NCBI GenBank assembly: GCA_023807065.1
Contig: JAJJLU010000368.1
Span: 1-64,000 of the forward strand
Direction: 5' to 3'
Source of the DNA: Isotricha intestinalis
Lineage: Eukaryota; Ciliophora; Litostomatea; Vestibuliferida; Isotrichidae
DNA: 64,000 nt
The notes below the pieces were generated by a model. It did no database searches. It was not told the DNA's origin and saw nothing but the letters and a program-made list of their open reading frames with translations. Shown one piece after another: positions 1-11,800 of the stretch (its first letter is position 1; every line of letters starts with the position of its first letter). A program made the translations under genes and the position numbers.

Positions 1-826
1 CCAAAACAATTACTTAAACTTAAAAATAAATAGTATTAATTTTATTTTACTAATTATTTAAAAATTGATAATAATACATATTTTTTTATTTTATTTGTAT
101 AAAATTATTTTCGCGTCCTAGGACGCGTCGGGACGGGACAGGAATAGGACGCAATAAAATCCAATCTCAAATAGGTAATAAGAGTCTCAAAATTTATTGT
201 TCAAAAAATAAATGAACAAAAAAATGAAAAAAATTAAATTTTTCAAAATTTGAAAAACTGAGAGAAAATATTATATTTTAGAATAAACATTTGTTTTTAA
301 TTATTATGATTTACGAATTTTTTATAATTTCCCACAGTTCTTGAATTAATTGTAAAAGTATCAATTTAAAATAAATAAATAGTACCTTGTAAATCAATAT
401 ATATCACATCTTTTATTTAATTTATTATTATTTATAGATTTTCCTAAAAAATCTCCATATTTAAAGTTTTATTTTTAAAATGAAGATAACAAATGACTAA
501 TTCTAATTCATAATTTTGTTATCATCATTAATCTTCCTATCACAATTATAATTTATTTCAATAATCATTCATAATTAACATTATTGTTTGGACAATTTTT
601 TATTTATGAATAATATTTTTTTGATTTATATTCTATTTATTTTGTAAATTTATAAAAAAAATTTTTATCTTAAGAATAAAAATAATAAATTATTTGCTTA
701 ATTTTCCATATGATACTTCTTAGTAATCATACTCCCAATTATTATTAAATAATTTTAACTTTTATTTATTTTACAATTACTTTAATATTATATTTAAATT
801 TTTCAAATTGATTTACTCAATTTTGT
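1..826. other. AT-rich spacer with a GC-rich island, no gene seen
   Basis: No open reading frame of note. The stretch is mostly A/T homopolymer-like sequence. Two structures stand out: a GC-rich island at about 111-153 (listed separately), and a 9-bp perfect inverted repeat, GATAACAAA at 485-493 pairing with TTTGTTATC at 515-523 around a 21-base loop. I see no telomere-like tandem repeat at the window edge. Confidence 0.7.
111..153. repeat. GC-rich palindrome and short direct repeat
   Basis: A perfect 16-bp palindrome, CGCGTCCTAGGACGCG, lies at 112-127. Its half TAGGACGC (119-126) recurs directly at 145-152, and GGAC/GGGAC units lie between. This is the only clearly GC-rich island I noticed in the window, which is otherwise mostly A and T. 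The function is unknown. It could be a protein-binding site, a scar of programmed DNA rearrangement or part of an RNA hairpin; these are guesses. Confidence 0.6.
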
Positions 827-1426
827 TCATGAAGAAATATTTGAGTTGACTCTATTATTGTTTGGATGTTGAACTAATATTACATGTGTTTCTATTTGAT
901 CAAAATTAATATCTTTATTCTCAAATATAGAGAAAAAATTAAATTTACATATAGGACATAAATGAGCTTTACTTTCTATAATATATTTACTTAAACAATA
1001 AAAATGAAAATAATGTTTACAAGGAGTTATACAAATTTCTTTTTCATTATTATATGTTTCTAAACAAATTGGACATTTTTCATATTCAATTAATTTTTCT
1101 TTTGCAAAAGAAACTGGTTTTATTTCATGACTAAATAAATAATTTATTTTTTTTTCTAATAATATTCTTTCTTGATTAATTCTATTAATTCTATTATTCC
1201 TTTCTCTTTTATATCTTATTAAATTCCTTATACATAAAATTACACAAATTGCACATATTAAAAACACCAAAACCGTTATTATAGTTGAAATTATTGTTGC
1301 AGTTTTAGAACATATCACACTTGTTTTATGAGATTCACAATATGCTTTACTTCCTATTGAATCTTCAACTTGTGGTGATATTATAGTTTTAGTTATTATA
1401 AAAAATATGAAAATAATAGTTTTCAT
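827..1426 (-). CDS. Membrane-anchored RING-H2 finger protein, probable E3 ubiquitin ligase
   Basis: A 199-residue protein. Residues 1 to about 19 form a hydrophobic leader (MKTIIFIFF...) that looks like a signal peptide. One transmembrane helix lies at about 42-66 (ISTIITVLVFLICAICVILC). A basic stretch follows, then a RING-H2 finger at about 118-160 with the pattern CPIC, C-K-H-x2-H-x2-C, CPIC, so all eight zinc ligands are present. By family knowledge such proteins recruit E2 enzymes on endomembranes or the plasma membrane and ubiquitinate nearby substrates. The start ATG directly precedes the hydrophobic leader, which supports it. The stop is TGA. It lies 482 bp downstream of the stop of the next minus-strand gene. 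The substrate cannot be inferred. Confidence 0.8.
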   Translation of the reverse strand: MKTIIFIFFIITKTIISPQVEDSIGSKAYCESHKTSVICSKTATIISTIITVLVFLICAICVILCIRNLIRYKRERNNRINRINQERILLEKKINYLFSHEIKPVSFAKEKLIEYEKCPICLETYNNEKEICITPCKHYFHFYCLSKYIIESKAHLCPICKFNFFSIFENKDINFDQIETHVILVQHPNNNRVNSNISS

Positions 1427-1911
1427 TTTTTTATAATTAAAATTACAAAAATCACAGAAATTAATTTTAGTATAAAATAATTATAAGAAAAGAATAGTTA
1501 AAGATTTATTAAAATTTATTATTATTTAAATGTAACCAATAGACCAATTCTTTAATTAATATTAGAAAATAATAATCTAAGTATTTAGTATTTATATTTA
1601 TATTTATTTACATTTTTATAAAAATATTATATTTTAATGAATATTTTGTTTAATATTAATTACTTAATATTTTGGATTAATATTATTTTATATTTAGATT
1701 GTAAACTCATTATTGAAATAAATTTTAAAAAAACAATGAAAAATACAATAAAAGATTTTTTCAAATCCCTTAAATAATTAAATAACCATTATATTACAAC
1801 AAAAACATTTAATAAATATCAATATATTTTACATCAATAACAAAAAAGTATTAATTAATTAATTTTTTCAAATCAAAATTAATGAAAAATATATAAAAAA
1901 ATTAAATAAAA
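1427..1911. other. Intergenic spacer, nothing recognised
   Basis: About 485 bases of plain AT-rich sequence between two minus-strand genes. No ORF, tRNA-like fold, GC-rich patch or notable inverted repeat was seen. It must contain the upstream region of the RING protein gene and the 3' end of the LRR gene. Confidence 0.6.
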
Positions 1912-4900
1912 TTATTCTAATTTTATATTTTTAAATTCTCCAACAATATTAATCGCATTATTTGACAATTTACTTTTAGAAAACTTGACAATAATATTTT
2001 GATTGTTTTTGATTTCTTGACAAAATAATTTTAAATCTTCATCAGAAAAAGTATTATTTTTTAAATCAATTTTTTTTAAATTTGACCAATCTTTTAAATT
2101 TTGAGCAACAGTATTTAATAAAGTTGGATTAACTTCACAAAATTGAAGACTTAATTCTCTCAGAGAAAAAGTAGCTCTTAATTTATTTAATATAATTAAA
2201 GGTCCCATTTCTCCGAATTTATTTTCATCTAATTCAATAGAAGATATTTTAGTTTCATTCATATAATTTAATAATTGTGGTGCACTTTCTTCATTTAAAC
2301 CACAATTATTAAATTTTAAACAATATAAATTTTTATTTTTTCTTAAGGAAATACCAAATAAATTAGCTGATTGGGCATCTATTAAATTTCCACTTAAATC
2401 TAAATATTTTAAATTCAAATTATTTGATATATATTGTCCAATTAAAATAAATTCTGAACGAGTTAATTTATTATATGATAAGTCTAAGTTTTTTAAAGTT
2501 GAATTATTATTCATTAAAATATTGATTAAAGTGCTTAATCCATTTTCATTTAAATTATTATGAGATAAATATAACTCTTCAAGTGTTTTATTTTTTGATA
2601 AAAAGTCTGAAATATAAAATCCACCTGAAGAAGAAATATTATTTCCATTTAAAAGTAAAATAATAATTGATTTATTATCTTTTAAATAATCAGAAATTAA
2701 TTTAATGTCATCATCATGGAGTTCATTATTTGAAAGATTTAGATATGTTATATTTTTTAATGACTTGATAACTGTCATAATTTTTGAACTAAAAATATGA
2801 GTATTCAATTTATTTGAATTGAAAGTTAATTCTTTAATATTTTGTTGGAATAATGAAACAGTAGATAGAATTTTATTCATAGAATTAATTAAATTAAAAT
2901 TTGTAAAAGCAAATTGAATTTTAGAATTAGCAATTCCTGTAGCTAATTTTTCAATATCATTTGATTTAATATATTTATTTATTTCATTTGGTTCTTTTGG
3001 TGAATTAAAGCATTGATTAAAAACAATAGAACGAGGATTATAAAATTTAAAAGTATGAGAAACATTATCAATTGCTTCTGCTCTTAAAATTTCTCCAGTA
3101 ATTTCTATTTTAATATTTCTATCAGTTATATTTGAATATTTATTATATATTTCAAAATAATTTTCAAAAGAATAAGCTTCTAAATTATTTAAATATAATC
3201 TTCCATTCTTTATATTATGTAAAAGTAATTCAACTAAATTTCTCATATCTTGAAAAACTTCATTATCATATCTTTGAATTCTTTTATTTACATTTGGAAT
3301 AATGTTTTTTGAAATAAAATCTTCTAATTTTATATCAAAATCAAATTTCTTATTATATTTATTAATAAAAAGAGTAGATATTTGTTTTATACTTTTTGGA
3401 TTTTTTAATCTTGTGATAATATTTTTGTTGATTAATTCATAACAAATTTCACAAATGGTACTATCATCAAAATCTTCAAAATTTATTCTTCCTATTGAAG
3501 GATCTAATTTACCATTAATTAAAGGTAATTCTCCACTTAAAAATATTTTTTTAGAAACTATTTTATCAAAAGCATTAAAAAGTATATCTTCGATAAATTC
3601 ATATTGCATTGAACTATTTGGGAAATTTGAATGATTATTATATGAATTTTCTTTATTTGTTAAATCTTTAAATGAAAAATTAAGATATGAATTTAAATTA
3701 TTAATAATATTGTTTGTAATATTTTGAAGTGATATTCCTGATTCATATAAATATAAACAAAATATATAATCTATAAGAACTTCTTTTGTAAAAGCATATT
3801 TATCAAAAGTAGTCTTAACTTTATTTTCTGTTAAATTTTCTTCTTGAGAAGTTTCCTTTTCTATACTTAAATTTATTCCACTTTTATCTTTTGATGACTC
3901 ATATTTTTGTAATCTTTCTTCTGTATCTTTTAATTTATTTAATATATTATCATATAAAATGTTTAAGTTTTTAACCATTTCAGATTTTTGATTAAAGTCT
4001 TTTAAATATTGAATATTATCATTTTGTAATTTTTCAATTTGTGTTTTTTGTTCTTTAATGATTTCATCTTTTAATTTTATTTCATTATCTAATTTCAATA
4101 TATTAACTTTATTTTCTTTTTCTATTTCTTTCTTCATTTTATCTAAAATGTCTTCTCTTTCTTTTGTTAATTTTTCAATTTCTAAAGTATAATCTTTTTT
4201 TATTTTAATAATTTCACTTTCATATTTATCTGTTAAATGTTTAGTTTCTTTTATTCCATTTTCTTTTAAAGAATCAATTTCAATTTTATATTTTTCATTT
4301 TCTTCTTTAAATTTATCATAATCATTTATTTTAAAAGAGTTTTGTTCATATTTAATTTTTATTTCCATTAAATTATCATTTTCTTTTTTACTATTTTCTA
4401 AATTTATTTTAGTATTTTCTAAATTATTCGTTAATTCAATTTTTAAATTTTGTAATTGAGTGTTTTCTTCAATATATTTATTTAAATTTTCAGTTTTTTC
4501 TTTTAAATCTTCTTCTAATTTTTCAATTTTTTTAAATGATTCTATTATATTTGTATCCCATAAAGACCATTTTTTAAAATTTTCAATTTCTTTACTTTGA
4601 TTTTTATATTCTTCCTCCCATTTAATATTATCATTATATAATATTTTAACTTCTTTTTCTTTTTCTTCTAAATTTTTTTTTAATTCATTAATTAAATTAT
4701 CTTTTTCATTAATACTTTCATTTAATTTATGAATAGTTGTTTCATTAGTATTTATTAATTTTTCTTTATCTCCAATGATAATATTTTTTAAATTTAAATT
4801 ATTATTTAATTCTTTAATTTTATCATTTAATTGTTCAATTTCCCTCATATTTAAAATTTGAATTTTATTAAATTCTGTTATTTCATTATCTTTTTCAACA

Positions 4901-5639
4901 ATAATAGATTTTAATTGAGAATTTTGATCAAAAACCCCATCAATTGATTTTAATTTATTTTCTAATTCTAATTTTTCATTACTTTGTTTATTATATAAAT
5001 CACCTAAAAAATTAATTTTATCTTGTAATTTATTAATAACATCATAGGATAATTTATCAATTAAATTTTCCATATTTTTATTTTCTTTATATAATTGAAG
5101 TAATTTTTTTTCATATAATTTTTTAATTGCATCAACAGATTCTTCAACACTAATTTGTCTATCATATTCAGGAATTAATTTAGCATAAATTTTTATTTTT
5201 TCAACAGTTTGTTCAAATACTTTTTCATCAAGAGGAATTATACTAAAAAAATTTGTAGGATTTGGTTTTCTAATTTTTAATCTTTCTTCTTCTTCTATTC
5301 TCTCCCAATCAGTTAATGTCATTTTTAATTCATTTGGATTAAACATTTTTAATTTTTTTTTATAATAATCTATTTGTTTTTCATAATTTTTAAACATATC
5401 ATTTGCTTGTTTAATGAAAAAAGCAAATTTTTCTTTCCCTGGATTATCATTTTTCGCATTTTTAAATTCTAATTTAATATTATTTATTTGATTATTTAAA
5501 TCTGTTAATTCTTGCTGGGATAAAAATGGGGATGAAGAATTTGAATTTAGTTCTTTTAAATCTATAAATTATTAATATATTATTTACCTTTTAATTTTAT
5601 TGAATTTAATCTGTCTTTTATTGAATTTGAATTTTCCAT
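1912..5639 (-). CDS. Long coiled-coil protein with C-terminal leucine-rich repeats (two exons)
   Basis: After splicing a 26-bp intron (5562-5587) the gene encodes 1233 residues. The first exon adds MENSNSIKDRLNSIKLK, and the joined frame runs on without a stop into the long exon; (3728-26) is divisible by 3. Residues from about 180 to 600 are heptad-rich coiled coil (Lys/Glu/Leu/Asn). About 610-880 is a predicted helical globular part. About 890-1225 holds ribonuclease-inhibitor-type leucine-rich repeats (LxxLxLSxNxLxxxG-like, for example ITYLNLSNNEL and LKNLDLSYNKL). By analogy LRR/coiled-coil proteins of this shape are scaffolds at cilia, basal bodies or cytoskeleton; that role is inference. 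The Met at 5397, inside exon 2, would lose about 80 conserved-looking N-terminal residues. Confidence 0.8.
5562..5587 (-). other. 26-bp spliceosomal intron
   Basis: Read on the minus strand it begins GTAAAT and ends TTATAG. Removing it joins a 17-codon first exon starting at 5639 to the long LRR-gene frame in phase 1 (AAA G|AT TTA). The intron carries in-frame stops in the unspliced reading. Its length matches the other introns found here. Confidence 0.85.
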
Positions 5640-5787
5640 TAATTCTATTATTATATTTAAATAATAAATAATTAGATTTTAAAACATCCAAAATAATAAA
5701 TTTATTATCCAAAAAAATTTTAAAATTTATTTACACATATAATTTTTTTTGAAAAAAACTATATATAATTATTATATGAATCAATTT

Positions 5788-8688
5788 TTATTCATTGAGT
5801 AAATAATTTTTTAAATAATAAGTTGCAGTACAATGATTAATTATATTATTTGTTAAAGATTTAATTATATAATCTCTTTTATATCCAAATTCTTCAACAA
5901 ATTTAATTGCAATTTCATTAAAGTTATCATTATTATTATTTATTATTTCTTTATAATTATTTTTTTCTTGGTTTGAATCATCTTCTTTTACTAATTTATT
6001 ATTTGATAAATCATTTTGATTAACATTAGATTTATATTCATTTTTCTCTTCTTCATTTAATGAATTATTTAAAGATCTCATTAATTTATTTCCTCTATTT
6101 TCATTTCTAATAAAACCTTGATCAACATCAGCATTATATTTAACTTCATAATTTAAATTTAATTCTCTAACTTTTAGGTTAAATTTTAAAATATTATCTC
6201 TAATAATTAAATCTGAAAAATAAATTTCTTCTTCATCATTATAATAAGGATTAATAATTGAATTATTAGGAGTAATTATATTAGATGATGTTTTTACATT
6301 TTTATTTCCATCATCAAATTCACTATCTAAATTTTTATAACTAAAATTTTCCAATAAATCTTCACCATAACCTAATCTATAATCAATATTTAATTTTCCA
6401 AAAATAATTTTTTCTGCTTTAGTAAATAAATGAACACTTTTTTTATCATCAAAATTTTTAAACCATTTATGATTTAAAATATCATCTAAATCTAATCTTT
6501 TATTTGGATCAACTTCTAAAATTTTATTTAATAAATCAGAGCATTCATTAGAAATATTATCAATTGAGGGGAAATTACCTTTAATAATATTATTATGTAA
6601 TTCTTTATCATTTTCTCCTCTAAAAGGTACAAAACCACTTAACATAAAATATAAAACGACTCCACAACTCCAAATATCACTTTTAAAAGGATCAAAAAAT
6701 TTTCCAGATAATAATTCAGGAGAAACATATGCTGGTGTACCACAAGTTTCATTTAATAAATTTCCTTTTATTATTTCTTTTCCTACTCCAAAATCACATA
6801 TTTTTATATTATCATTTAAATCTAATAATATATTATGTGGCTTTATATCTCTATGTACTATATTTTTGGAATGAATATATTTTAATGTTTTTATTAATTG
6901 TTTAAATATGTTTTTAGATTGAGTTTCTGTTAATTTTGTCATTTTTTTAATTGTTTGAAGTAAATTTCCACCTATTGCATTTTCCATTACTATAAAATAA
7001 TATTTATTATTTTCAAATTTTTCAAAAAGAGTAATTATATTTTTATGTCCACGTAATTTTTTCATTAAATTTATTTCATATTGAATATTTTTCTTTGAGA
7101 AAATTCCATTTTGTTTTTTTATTGATTTAATTGCTACTATTCTTCCACTTAAAATATGAAGACATATATTTACTTTTCCAAAAGCTCCATGTCCTATACA
7201 TCTTCCTATTTTATAATAGTCTAATGTTGTTTTTGGATATTCATTATTATTTTTTAAATTATATTCTATTATTTGTTCTGATAATTTTTTACTTTCATTT
7301 TTATAATAATTAAAATCTTTAAAAGATGATAATGAATTTGATTTAGAAATAGTTTTTTCTTTGTCTATTTTTTCTACTTTTTCATTTTTTGATATTTTGT
7401 TTTTTATAAAATTATCATATAATAAAGATGAATTTGAAGTTTTTGGTTTTTCATTTTTTGAATTATTTTTATTTTTTTTTATCAATGTTGAACTAAAATT
7501 ATTTCTATTTAAACTATTATTTATACTATTATTTACTTTATTTATAATTTTTGAATTATTATTTCCAGTATAACCTTTTTTCTTTAAATGAACATTATAA
7601 TTAAACATATTATTATTATTTTTATTGATCTTATTTTTTTTTTTTGTTTTTGATTCATTCTTTAAAGTATAATGAGATGAAGATAAAGGAAATAAGTTAT
7701 TACCTAAATTTATATTTACTTTATAATAAAAGCATTTATTTTTATTTGAATTATTACTATTTTCTTTTTTTTTATAATTAATTTTAGTTTCTTTTGCACT
7801 TTTATTATGTGCATAAGATTTAGATAAAACAGAAATATTATTTTCTTTTTTTTTACCACTTTGTTCATGTGAAATGTTATTCTTATTTATTGTTTGGGTT
7901 GTTAAATGAGAAACCACAGAATATTTTGATAATAAATTCTTGAAATTATTTGTTGTTGGAATTACAATATTTTTTGATTTACTTTTAGAATTTGAAAGTG
8001 AAGAAGATGGACCATTTACATTTCTTTTTGAATTATTCTTTTCTTTTGAATTATTTTTTTCTTTTGAATTTTTTTTTGATTGATATGCTGTTATTGAAGT
8101 TGTTTTATAAGAATTTATATTTATTTTTTTCATTATATCATTTAAATATTTTAATCCAGTTTGTGAAGATTTATTATTTGAAAATGAAGATGAAGTTTTT
8201 ATATTATTACAATGATTTACTTTTTCATTTTTTGATTTTTTTGAATTTATATGATTTTTAACACTTTGATAATTATTATTTATTTTTTTTTCATTTCTTT
8301 TTAAAATATTATTAATTGATGAAAGATAATTTACTTTTGGTTTTATTTTTGTTTTTGAATTTTGATGGGATTTATTAGTTTTTTTTTCTTTAGATTTTGA
8401 TTCACTTTTATTTTTACTATTATTTATCTCTAATTTATGTTTAGAATTTATACTAAAAACCACAGTGGGAGTACTTTTATCTATTTTTTTTAAATTATAA
8501 TTATTTTGATTTTTATTATTATTTTTTGATAAAGGAGAAGGTTTGGTTGTTTTATTTTTTTTATTTATCATTTTATAATTCAATTTTCCGTTTGAAAAAT
8601 TGGATTTATAATTTGTGAATTTTATGATATTATTATTATGATTGTTTAAATTTGAATTATTCGAGGAAGAACAATTTGAACATTTCAT
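5788..8688 (-). CDS. CAMK/SNF1-like Ser/Thr protein kinase with C-terminal UBA-like tail
   Basis: 966 residues. Residues 1 to about 485 are low complexity (Asn/Lys/Ser). A complete kinase domain spans about 490-742: glycine loop GHGAFGKV near 497, VAIK lysine, HRDIKPHN near 609, DFG near 630, activation segment ending CGTPAYVSPE. All catalytic residues are present. The tail has an acidic patch, the motif KVRELNLNYE, and a final helical segment at about 930-966 (GYKRDYIIKSL...ATYYL) that resembles a UBA domain. AMPK-related kinases carry a UBA-like module just after the kinase domain; here it is about 190 residues away. The gene at 22939-26037 has the same layout and is a paralogue. Substrate unknown. 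Confidence 0.87.
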   Translation of the reverse strand: MKCSNCSSSNNSNLNNHNNNIIKFTNYKSNFSNGKLNYKMINKKNKTTKPSPLSKNNNKNQNNYNLKKIDKSTPTVVFSINSKHKLEINNSKNKSESKSKEKKTNKSHQNSKTKIKPKVNYLSSINNILKRNEKKINNNYQSVKNHINSKKSKNEKVNHCNNIKTSSSFSNNKSSQTGLKYLNDIMKKININSYKTTSITAYQSKKNSKEKNNSKEKNNSKRNVNGPSSSLSNSKSKSKNIVIPTTNNFKNLLSKYSVVSHLTTQTINKNNISHEQSGKKKENNISVLSKSYAHNKSAKETKINYKKKENSNNSNKNKCFYYKVNINLGNNLFPLSSSHYTLKNESKTKKKNKINKNNNNMFNYNVHLKKKGYTGNNNSKIINKVNNSINNSLNRNNFSSTLIKKNKNNSKNEKPKTSNSSLLYDNFIKNKISKNEKVEKIDKEKTISKSNSLSSFKDFNYYKNESKKLSEQIIEYNLKNNNEYPKTTLDYYKIGRCIGHGAFGKVNICLHILSGRIVAIKSIKKQNGIFSKKNIQYEINLMKKLRGHKNIITLFEKFENNKYYFIVMENAIGGNLLQTIKKMTKLTETQSKNIFKQLIKTLKYIHSKNIVHRDIKPHNILLDLNDNIKICDFGVGKEIIKGNLLNETCGTPAYVSPELLSGKFFDPFKSDIWSCGVVLYFMLSGFVPFRGENDKELHNNIIKGNFPSIDNISNECSDLLNKILEVDPNKRLDLDDILNHKWFKNFDDKKSVHLFTKAEKIIFGKLNIDYRLGYGEDLLENFSYKNLDSEFDDGNKNVKTSSNIITPNNSIINPYYNDEEEIYFSDLIIRDNILKFNLKVRELNLNYEVKYNADVDQGFIRNENRGNKLMRSLNNSLNEEEKNEYKSNVNQNDLSNNKLVKEDDSNQEKNNYKEIINNNNDNFNEIAIKFVEEFGYKRDYIIKSLTNNIINHCTATYYLKNYLLNE

Positions 8689-8884
8689 GAATTAAATATA
8701 AAATTTTTTAATTATTAAAAAATTGAAAACTTCAAATATTTAATTTATATTATTTTTTGTTTAATTTGGTTAGTTAAGAGTAATTTATTTGAACATTTAT
8801 TTTGCTAAATATTATATAAAAATAATATATATTATTTACAGAAATATGTAAAAAATATTTAAAAATAAAAAAAATAAAAATAAA

Positions 8885-11800
8885 ATGCTAGGAGAATCTT
8901 CTTTTGAAAAAAATCAAAAAAATAATAAAGATTTAATTCAAACAAATGATGAAATGAATCAAAAAGAAAAAATATTTAATTATTTTCATAATGTTTTGAA
9001 AAAAAAAAATTTAAATGTTTTTTTTATGTGTCTTTTATTAGTAATAGAGACAATTCAAAATATTTCATATGGATTTTCTGATCCTCATAAAAAATTTTGG
9101 AAAATTAAAGATTCAAAAATAAAAAATATTAATTCTTTTGTGGGTGTCTTAAGAATTACTCAAATATTAAAATATGTAAAATTTGATATTTATTTAGTTA
9201 TTTGGGCAATATTATTAGTTATAGTATTTGTCTCAGGATTATTAATTTCAATGGCAATTAAATTTAATAAACCAAATTCTTCTTTTTTTAAAATTGTAGT
9301 TACTTATGGAAAATATACATCAGTAATAATGACTTCAATTGGTTTAATTCCTACTACAGAACTTTTATTATTAATGTTTAAATGTGTTGATAAAAAAATT
9401 GATATAGTTAAAGACCCAATTACATGTTATAAAGGAATTCATTATTTATATGCAGCTTTATCAATTGTTTTTTTATTATGGCATATATTTTTAATTTTAA
9501 TTTTTGGAATTTTTTGCTTTGTTCCTTTTAATAATAGAAATTCAACATGTAAAATTGATACTAGTGCAGATTTATTTTATTATATATTATGTGTTGTTAA
9601 TTGTTTAAGATATGTTTTTATAAAAAATGAATGGATTAGTATTGCTATATTATTAGTTGGTTCTTTATTTAATTTAAAAAAAGGTTTTGATGAACCTTCA
9701 TATTCAAATTTTATTATACAATGTTTTGTAATGATTAGAAATAGCTTATTTTTATGGACTTCATTTATGATTATGATATGTAAATTAACATATGATTCTA
9801 AATTTGATGGAAATATATATTTATTTTTATTTGGTATGCCTTTGATAATAATTACTTGTGCTATTTGTTATAAAAAAGAAAGTGAAAATTTAATTATCAC
9901 TAATGTGAATTCAGGAAGTGCCAATGATTTTATTAGCAGAACTAAAAATATTATTGCTTTAATTGATAAATTTATTGAAAAATATAAATCTGTAGAAAAT
10001 GCTAAAAAAGGATATGATAAAAATGATATTTTTTTAAAAGGTTTAGTTTCAAGACATTTAGAAACATGTATTGATGAAGAATGCCCACTAACAAAATATA
10101 TGGAAAATCAAGGTAATTATCAAATTCAAAAAGCTTGTTTATTACATTATATTAATACTCTTTTAATAAATGGTATGAAAAAATTTCCTAATAATAAAAC
10201 AATTGTAATGACATTTATTCAATTTAATTATTCTAATAAATTTAATTTAAATGCTGCGAAGACATATTTATCTAAATTAGAGAAAGAAAATAATACAATA
10301 TCAGAAGATTATATTTTATTTTGTATTAAACAAAATGTAAATTCTTTAAGTAATAATAAAGTAAATTCAGGTTTAAACGGGGAAAATGATGAAATGGAAA
10401 AAATGGAAGAAATTACTGAACATAAGTTTAGAAAATTAAAATATTTAATCGAATCTACAACAAAATTATATGGTGAATTTTGGGGTGTTTTAAGTACAAA
10501 TTTAACAAATAATTTAAATTTAGAAAAATTATATTTTTTAGGAAATAAACTTAATATTTTATTGGATGAAATAACTCAATTATGGGAAAAAGATTTAAAA
10601 TCAAAAAAAATAGATTTAGAAAATCAATCTATAGTTCAATTATATGCATATTTTGTGAGAGAAATATTAAGAAATAAAATAAAAGCAGATGAAATAACAA
10701 AAAAATTAAATGAAGAACAACATTTTGAATCAAAAAAGAATGAAAGTGATAAATTCGATCCAGATAATTTAGATATAATTTTAGAAGATCAAGATTATGT
10801 AATATATTGTAGAACAAATGAAAAAGGAGATTGTTCAATATTACAATGTTCAAATTCAATAGTAAATTTATTAGGTTTTACAAAGCAAAATTTAATAGGA
10901 AAAAAAATTGAAACATTAATGCCAAGTATATTTGTAAGTGGTCATGCAAAAGTAATATCAAATAAATTAAAATTTTTAAGAAAAACAAATCCAGGAATGA
11001 ATAAAACAAGTGATAAAAAACAAATATTTCTATTACCTAGAACAAAAGTAGGTTATATATTACCAGCTTTAGTTAAATTTACTGTATATAATGATGATGA
11101 TTTTTCTAATACATTTATAATAAAAGTTAAAATGGAAAGTAAAGATCCAAAATCAGTTTATGCTTTCTATATTTTAGCAAAAGATGATTTTACAATTGAT
11201 TCTTTTTCTTCTTCTGCTTTAACTATGGGTTTAACTATGGATTTGTTAAAAAAATATGTTGTTAATTTAAATATATTAATAAGATCTTCTGAAAATTCTG
11301 AAGCAATAAATTTATTGGAAAGATTCAATGAATTTGAAGATGAACCTAAAAGAATTACTTGGGTTTTCCCTGATATTATTTATCCTAAAAATGATACTAT
11401 TAGAAAAAATGAAGAAAATGTTGAAGAATTAGTTAAACAATCTGTTAAAAAAGATTATAATTTATTAATTACTAAAATGAAATTAGGTGAAGAAGAAGTT
11501 GGTTTTTGTTTAAGATTTACAACTCCTGAAACTAAAAAAAATAATATTGATTTCAATGATTTTAAACAATCAACTAGTAAATTAATTATGTATGATATTC
11601 TAAAATTAAATTTTATAAGAACTCATTTAGTTACTGAGAAAAAAAATCCAAATGAAGAATATTTTTCACAACCTAAAAATAATATTCCTATTATTAATGT
11701 TCCTGAAACTAATGAAAGTATTGGTAAAAAATCTAAAAAAATTAAAAGCAAAAGAAAGGGTGAAAATAATAATAACAGTGACGACGAAGATGACCAAGAA

